From Antedon mediterranea (Eukaryota > Echinodermata > Crinoidea > Comatulida > Antedonidae), in assembly GCF_964355755.1 (NCBI RefSeq), contig NC_092671.1, positions 10,119,001-10,179,000 on the forward strand: 60,000 nucleotides of DNA, given 5' to 3'. Positions 55,382 through 60,000 of the stretch are shown piece after piece. The notes below the pieces were generated by a model. It made no database searches, had not been told where the DNA came from, and saw only the letters and a list, made by a program, of their open reading frames with translations. How positions within the stretch are numbered: the first letter of the stretch is position 1; every line of letters starts with the position of its first letter. The translations under genes and the position numbers were made by a program.

Positions 55382-58300
55382 CTACATCATAATATCATGA
55401 AGATTTCGTTCAGTATAATCTTGGTCGTCGACTCCCGATCCTCTTGCCTTATCCATCAAATTTGCTAACTCCTTCTCTGCACCTGAGGTATCATTTAAGT
55501 CTAAGAAGAAATGTTCCAAAATTATTTTGCTTTAAAGATTAGAATTTAACTTATGTACACTGAACGATGGCGACATCAGGTGGTTGATAGACCGTCCATT
55601 TTTTATGGTGGTTGTGGTAGCGATGGTATGAGGGGAACGAGATGGTGATAATGTTGGTATAGCGAGGTAGCCGGGGTATAGCGAGATGGTGATAGATAGT
55701 GTAAGCAAAGGGTAGGCCTATGTTTAAAATGAGAATGGTATAAATTACTACACGCGTAAGATGACGATGATGGTGCAAAGCGATAGATTCACAGTGCCAT
55801 GGAGAGGACCAACTTTGCGCAGTGGTGCCTTCTATATACTGCGACGATGATGATGATGATGATGATGTCAGTCAATAGTCAGTGGACTACTGTTAAAACG
55901 ACGAAAGCTTCAGCCAAAATGATGATATGAAAAATTGTTATAGTGTGAAAGGTGGTTATTTGCTAATGCAGCCGTTGAAAAATAATCAAAGTACTAAAGG
56001 CGAATTACTATCAATGTTTTCCTGTAAGATCTTGTGTATCTCATCAAAGTCAACTCCGTTGTTTAAAAGAAGTTGAATATCAGACACCAAAGCCGCTATT
56101 AACACATCTGCAACTATAAATACGTAAGACGTTGTAACACTCTCTTGGAAACTTGTTGATAGTTATTTCTATTGAACCTTTCGTCTCGCAATTCAATCTG
56201 TGTTCACATTCACAAATGCAGGTACATTCACACTAAGATACCCATTGGTATTGAGTAAAGACCGACACAAAATACTGGCCAATTTAGTCAGCAGAATAAA
56301 AAAGTGATAATTCATTCCAAGCTAAAATAAAGATTTGGTGTTACCTTTGTCATTACCAGATATTTCTGACTCTTCTTCTTCAGACTTTTGGTAATTTTCT
56401 TCTTTACTCTTTTTTAATTCTTAAATGCGAAAATAAGGATAGACAATTAACTATTTTACCATTTATCAGGAAGAAAGAATGATTGAAGTTGACGTCACTT
56501 AAATCGTTCTCTTGTTAATGCAAGAAATTAGCAATACCAGGCATGAGTTCTAGACATGGTGTGTCGTCCACACCTGTGTAATCAGCCCGGTAGGCTGCGA
56601 GTCGCTTTCCCCCTATTTACACTTTATTTTAAATTCTAAAATGGTGTTCTTAGAATTTATTGTGACGACCGTATTTACAGTGCAAATGCTCTTATGACCA
56701 GACTCCTTATAGGCCTCATGCTTTTAAAAGTAAAAGGCAAAGTGTATGAATGATTTCACATACAAACGTACCTTTCACTGCTCCAAGTTCTTCGGATGCA
56801 AAAGGAGTATCAGCGAACATTCCCGAGTGCACACCTCGGTTCGGAATCTCCATATTTTTCTCCGGTGCAACTCGTAAAAGATCGCTCGATTTAACATGAC
56901 CAAAGTAACCCATAGGGTCAAAACCTATACAAAGAAAATGAGACAGAACACAGAAGTTTGATGTGAAGTAAAGGAGATTGTAGAATAGCAAAACAAAAAT
57001 ATTTATTATTTCAAATATTAGTATACAGTTGCAACGTACCGTTATCTTGATTTTCACTTTGTTTTTCTTCCACTTTTTCAAGACGCTAAAAACACATAGA
57101 ATAATTAAATTAAAACCGAGTTTATCCATGTAAAATTATTACGTTTTTATTGTGAACCCGCGTCAATTTTGTTCTGGTCCGACCGTGTGCCGGCTTAGAA
57201 GATAAATTGTTTATTATTATAAATAATAATTACAACAACATTAATCATTACCAACCTTTTGTAATAGTTGCTTTTCCGTTTCTAATAGCTCAAATTTTGC
57301 TAGCATGTCGCCCTCTATAGTTTCAGTTTGCGTTGAAAGTTTTTTGTTTTCAACATCATCCTCTGTTCGCTTTATCTGTCTGTTGTTGGATCCTTCTAGA
57401 AAATGATTTTCTTCACCCAAATTGTTTTTAATATTCTCAGATGACGTAATATCTATATTATCTCCTTCAATCTGCTTCTTATTTTGCTCTGTATTATCAT
57501 CGTTTGAGTACGTCTGAGAAAGTTCGTTCAACTTTTCAAAATATAACAGGAAAACAAATTATGTAGCCTATTTATCAAATAAAGCCGTCGGCGTTTAGGG
57601 ATAATAAAAAAACAAGAAACACAATCGTTGATCTAGTCAAAAGATGATGACAAGTTTGAATGCCTTACCCCTTTCCCTATATCTTCAATCTATAAACAAA
57701 AACATTGTGAAAATTAGACAGAACAGTAAAAGCATAAATGATTAAGTGTATCACATTATTTAGGACTATTCATTGTGAGGAGCAAAATCTAAGAAATAAA
57801 TTAGTTGTACAATATTTCATTTTAAAATAATAATAAAATAATAATGCGCTGCTCTCACAGCATTTATTAGGTCCAATATAAAAACACATAAATTCGTTTT
57901 TTGTACACTATTTTAAAAGAACGAATAAATATATAAGAACATAATATACACTATACAAAATTGCACAAAAAACATTATACACAATAAATTACAGAATTAA
58001 ATTATCTAGTAACGGTGTTGTTGAAAACTGTAATTGACTTAGGGATAAATGATTTGGAATAACTATAAATTAGAATGTACCTGTTTCTTTAAAAATTCAA
58101 GCTGCAAATGAAAAAAAAAATATCGGCATAAATATTAGACCTGGGCCTATTTATTTATTTTAAGATAAGAAGTTTTGTCAATATATAGATAAGAAACTCA
58201 TAACTCATAACTCTGACATGCAGGTGGGCTATAATAGGAGGTTTTTCACGACGCTGGTAAACTTTTTTTCACGCGCATTTTAAAGATGCACTTGGTTATG

Positions 58301-58731
58301 ATGTGAACTTAATTATTCAGTTTTAAGTACTCTTACTTACCTTGTCTTTATTTAGATCAACCAGACGAGAACGGACACCGTCTATTGGCAAAGAAAAACA
58401 AATCCACATCATATTATATACAAAATGCATCCATAGATTCTGGCTGCAAAAACTGAGCCTTCCAAACCTGTTAATGTACCAGTTTATTATGTTTGCATAT
58501 ATTTTGGGGAGAGAGAGTGACATAGGTGAGAGGCACCCTACTACTTCTGTCCGGTCATGCGCACAAACAAAATTCAGTATAATACTACAGTAAAATTAAA
58601 TGACCTACCATTCAAGATTATATATCTACTTATCTAAAAATGAAAAAGTATAAACTACCTTCGTTAATTGGTGCGCAATAAACAGAAACAAAAAGAAAGA
58701 CGAAAACGAACAAACTCAAAAAAGCGTTCAT
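55382..58731 (-). CDS. Unrecognised acidic secreted protein, 307 residues, ten exons
   Basis: Exons in order: 58731-58659, 58381-58341, 58101-58081, 57689-57669, 57531-57256, 57085-57040, 56924-56772, 56419-56345, 56107-56009 and 55500-55382. All joins have GT-AG sites and compatible phases. The N-terminus MNAFLSLFVFVFLFVSVYCA is a clear signal peptide. The mature protein has no Cys and is rich in Glu, Asp, Asn and Lys. It has a likely coiled coil (about 127-151: LAKFELLETEKQLLQKRLEK), a dibasic site RQIKR (103-107), a conserved-looking block GFDPMGYFGHVKSSDLLRVA (160-179), and an amphipathic C-terminal part (DVLIAALVSDIQLLLNNGVD, then GAEKELANLMDKARGSG). It could be a secreted matrix or granin-like precursor, but I cannot assign a family. 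The A|GTAATT donor of exon 9 is the weakest join. Confidence 0.7.
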
Positions 58732-59490
58732 AACGAATTCGGAATAACTCTGTTCTCTTTGAGGAACTTTAGTTTGAAAACGAGATGTTTGATACAATAA
58801 ACACTGCAAACAGTAATGACGCGTTGGACTTTGATATTTACTGACCTGTAAATTATGTGTACACTATCGTTGCGTATTTTTAGTTCAATCAATACACACC
58901 TTCATCACTGACACACAAGCTGCACAGGTCTATAAACAACAAGAAAATGGCAGGTACGTACTGTATTTAATGTTACCGTAATTGTAACCTTGGATAGATA
59001 TAGGTCCGGGTTAAAACATTAGTTTATAGGCGCGATAAAGGTGCGCATTTCAATACTAAAATGCAGTATGTGATCTTGTCTATCCCCCCTTCACAAACAC
59101 AACACGGCATATACTTATACCTCAGTAGGCCTACTGCACAGTACAGTTGGTAGGGCATATAATTTTCATAATACAGTTAACCGATTTAAACAATACTTAT
59201 TGCATATTCTCAACACTTTCGGTCACCTCATGTGATATATTTTGTTATACTGTACATACTGTTATAATATATGAATCATATTTTTTGTTATTTTTCTGGA
59301 AATATGAAACTCAAAATCACATGCCCTACGTCATAGGAAGTGCGTCATAAAAGAGGGCGCTTTTCTGGCTATTAATAGCTATAACGTAATTATGCAAATT
59401 AGTATATTATAATGTAAATTGTAAACACACAGCAGAACACAGCAAAATACTCGCTGCACAGATACTGTTATTTTAATCAAAAGAACTAAA
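58732..59490. promoter_or_regulatory. Divergent intergenic/promoter region
   Basis: Separates the start of the minus-strand secreted-protein gene (58731) from the start of the plus-strand gene (59491). Candidate sites near the latter are TACGTCA (59327-59333), TGCGTCA (59341-59347) and a perfect POU octamer ATGCAAAT (59392-59399). A short AAAATGGCAG|GTACGT sequence near 58945-58960 could be an alternative first exon on the plus strand but has too little to support it. No functional data. Confidence 0.4.
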
Positions 59491-60000
59491 ATGCCGTTCG
59501 GTAAGAAAGGTAAGTCATTCTACAACATAGAAGAAGAGTACTGTTCTACGGTGGAGACTATCTTACTAGGCCTCTACTAGAACACATTGACTTTTTCTGG
59601 GCGGGTTTGACTAAAGTATGGAAGTCTTAGGCCTAGGCCTAGGCCTAGCTAGACACTTCTAGTAGGATTTTTCATCATTTCGGTCGCGATCCATTTCAGT
59701 CGTACTTAATTTCGGCCGTAAATTAATGGATTTCGGTCGCAGTACCACTCGGCGTTGTAACATTAACTATTTTTGTATGGAGCACCGTTTTGGCTACAGT
59801 AATAATAATTTGCTTACTGGATTAAAAATAAAAAAACAAACAAAAAACAATTAAATTAGGCCTAGCCTAGGCCTAATTACATTATTTTATTTGGTCTAAC
59901 TCTATTATTTAATATAATATAACTAAGAAATGAACTCTGGTCATTAAGAAGTAGTAAGCCTAATATATTTGATGTTTTTTCCAGAGAAGAAAAAGAAGCC
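59491..60000 (+). CDS. Start of a plus-strand gene, product beginning MPFGKK (partial)
   Basis: ATG at 59491 in good context (CTAAAATG) encodes MPFGKK, then a strong donor AAAG|GTAAGT at 59509. After a 475-bp intron, the acceptor TTTTTTCCAG (59984) opens an exon whose phase (G+AG) gives EKKKK up to the window edge. The N-terminus is therefore short and very basic. The rest of the gene is outside the window and I cannot name it. Confidence 0.6.
59510..59984. other. Intron 1 of the plus-strand gene, with short repeats
   Basis: Contains three overlapping TAGGCCTA palindromes in a row (about 59628-59648), two more at about 59857-59875, and four imperfect TTTCGGTCGC repeats (59678-59741). Confidence 0.7.

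Overview
The window is AT-rich animal nuclear DNA from what is probably a marine invertebrate deuterostome, with an echinoderm as my best guess. The genes are intron-rich with GT-AG splice sites. They include a bilaterian FBXL7-type F-box gene and an extracellular protein whose FN3 domains resemble the DCC/neogenin family. The introns are full of short inverted-repeat elements, tRNA-derived SINEs and a LINE tail. The palindrome TAGGCCTA is strongly over-represented. The species assignment is inference, not proof.

Left part (1-34 kb): an FBXL7-like F-box/LRR gene on the minus strand. Three coding exons are visible (29889-29949, 28611-28703, 3563-4282) and their splice phases agree. The C-terminal leucine-rich repeats lie beyond the left edge. 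Its 24-kb intron holds several inverted-repeat elements, a tRNA-like/SINE unit, a LINE 3' end, tandem repeats, and on the plus strand a sequence that folds as a hammerhead ribozyme.

Middle (34-54 kb): two minus-strand genes. A divergent beta-tubulin of 442 residues (exons 38442-38498 and 34413-35684) has a changed start motif (MGEI) and an unusual tail ending in MEY. Upstream is a 13-exon gene (54208 down to 40449) for an 847-residue protein ordered signal peptide, FN3, FN3, CUB, Ig, Ig, FN3, FN3, FN3, apparently without a membrane anchor. Every junction is in phase. A 6.9-kb intron of this gene carries a degenerate plus-strand element of about 4.1 kb. That element has imperfect inverted ends, a two-exon basic protein gene broken by a stop and two frameshifts, and 11 copies of a 14-bp near-palindrome (GTAACTTACGTTAC type) clustered on both sides of the gene. 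This is the best candidate for an undescribed mobile system here.

Right part (55-60 kb): a ten-exon minus-strand gene for a 307-residue acidic secreted protein that I do not recognise, including two consecutive 21-nt microexons. Divergently, on the plus strand, is the first exon and the start of the second exon of a gene whose product begins MPFGKK. A short AT-rich region with CRE-like and POU-octamer motifs separates them.

All exon joins were read by hand from splice consensus, phase and protein similarity. No alignment or transcript data were available.
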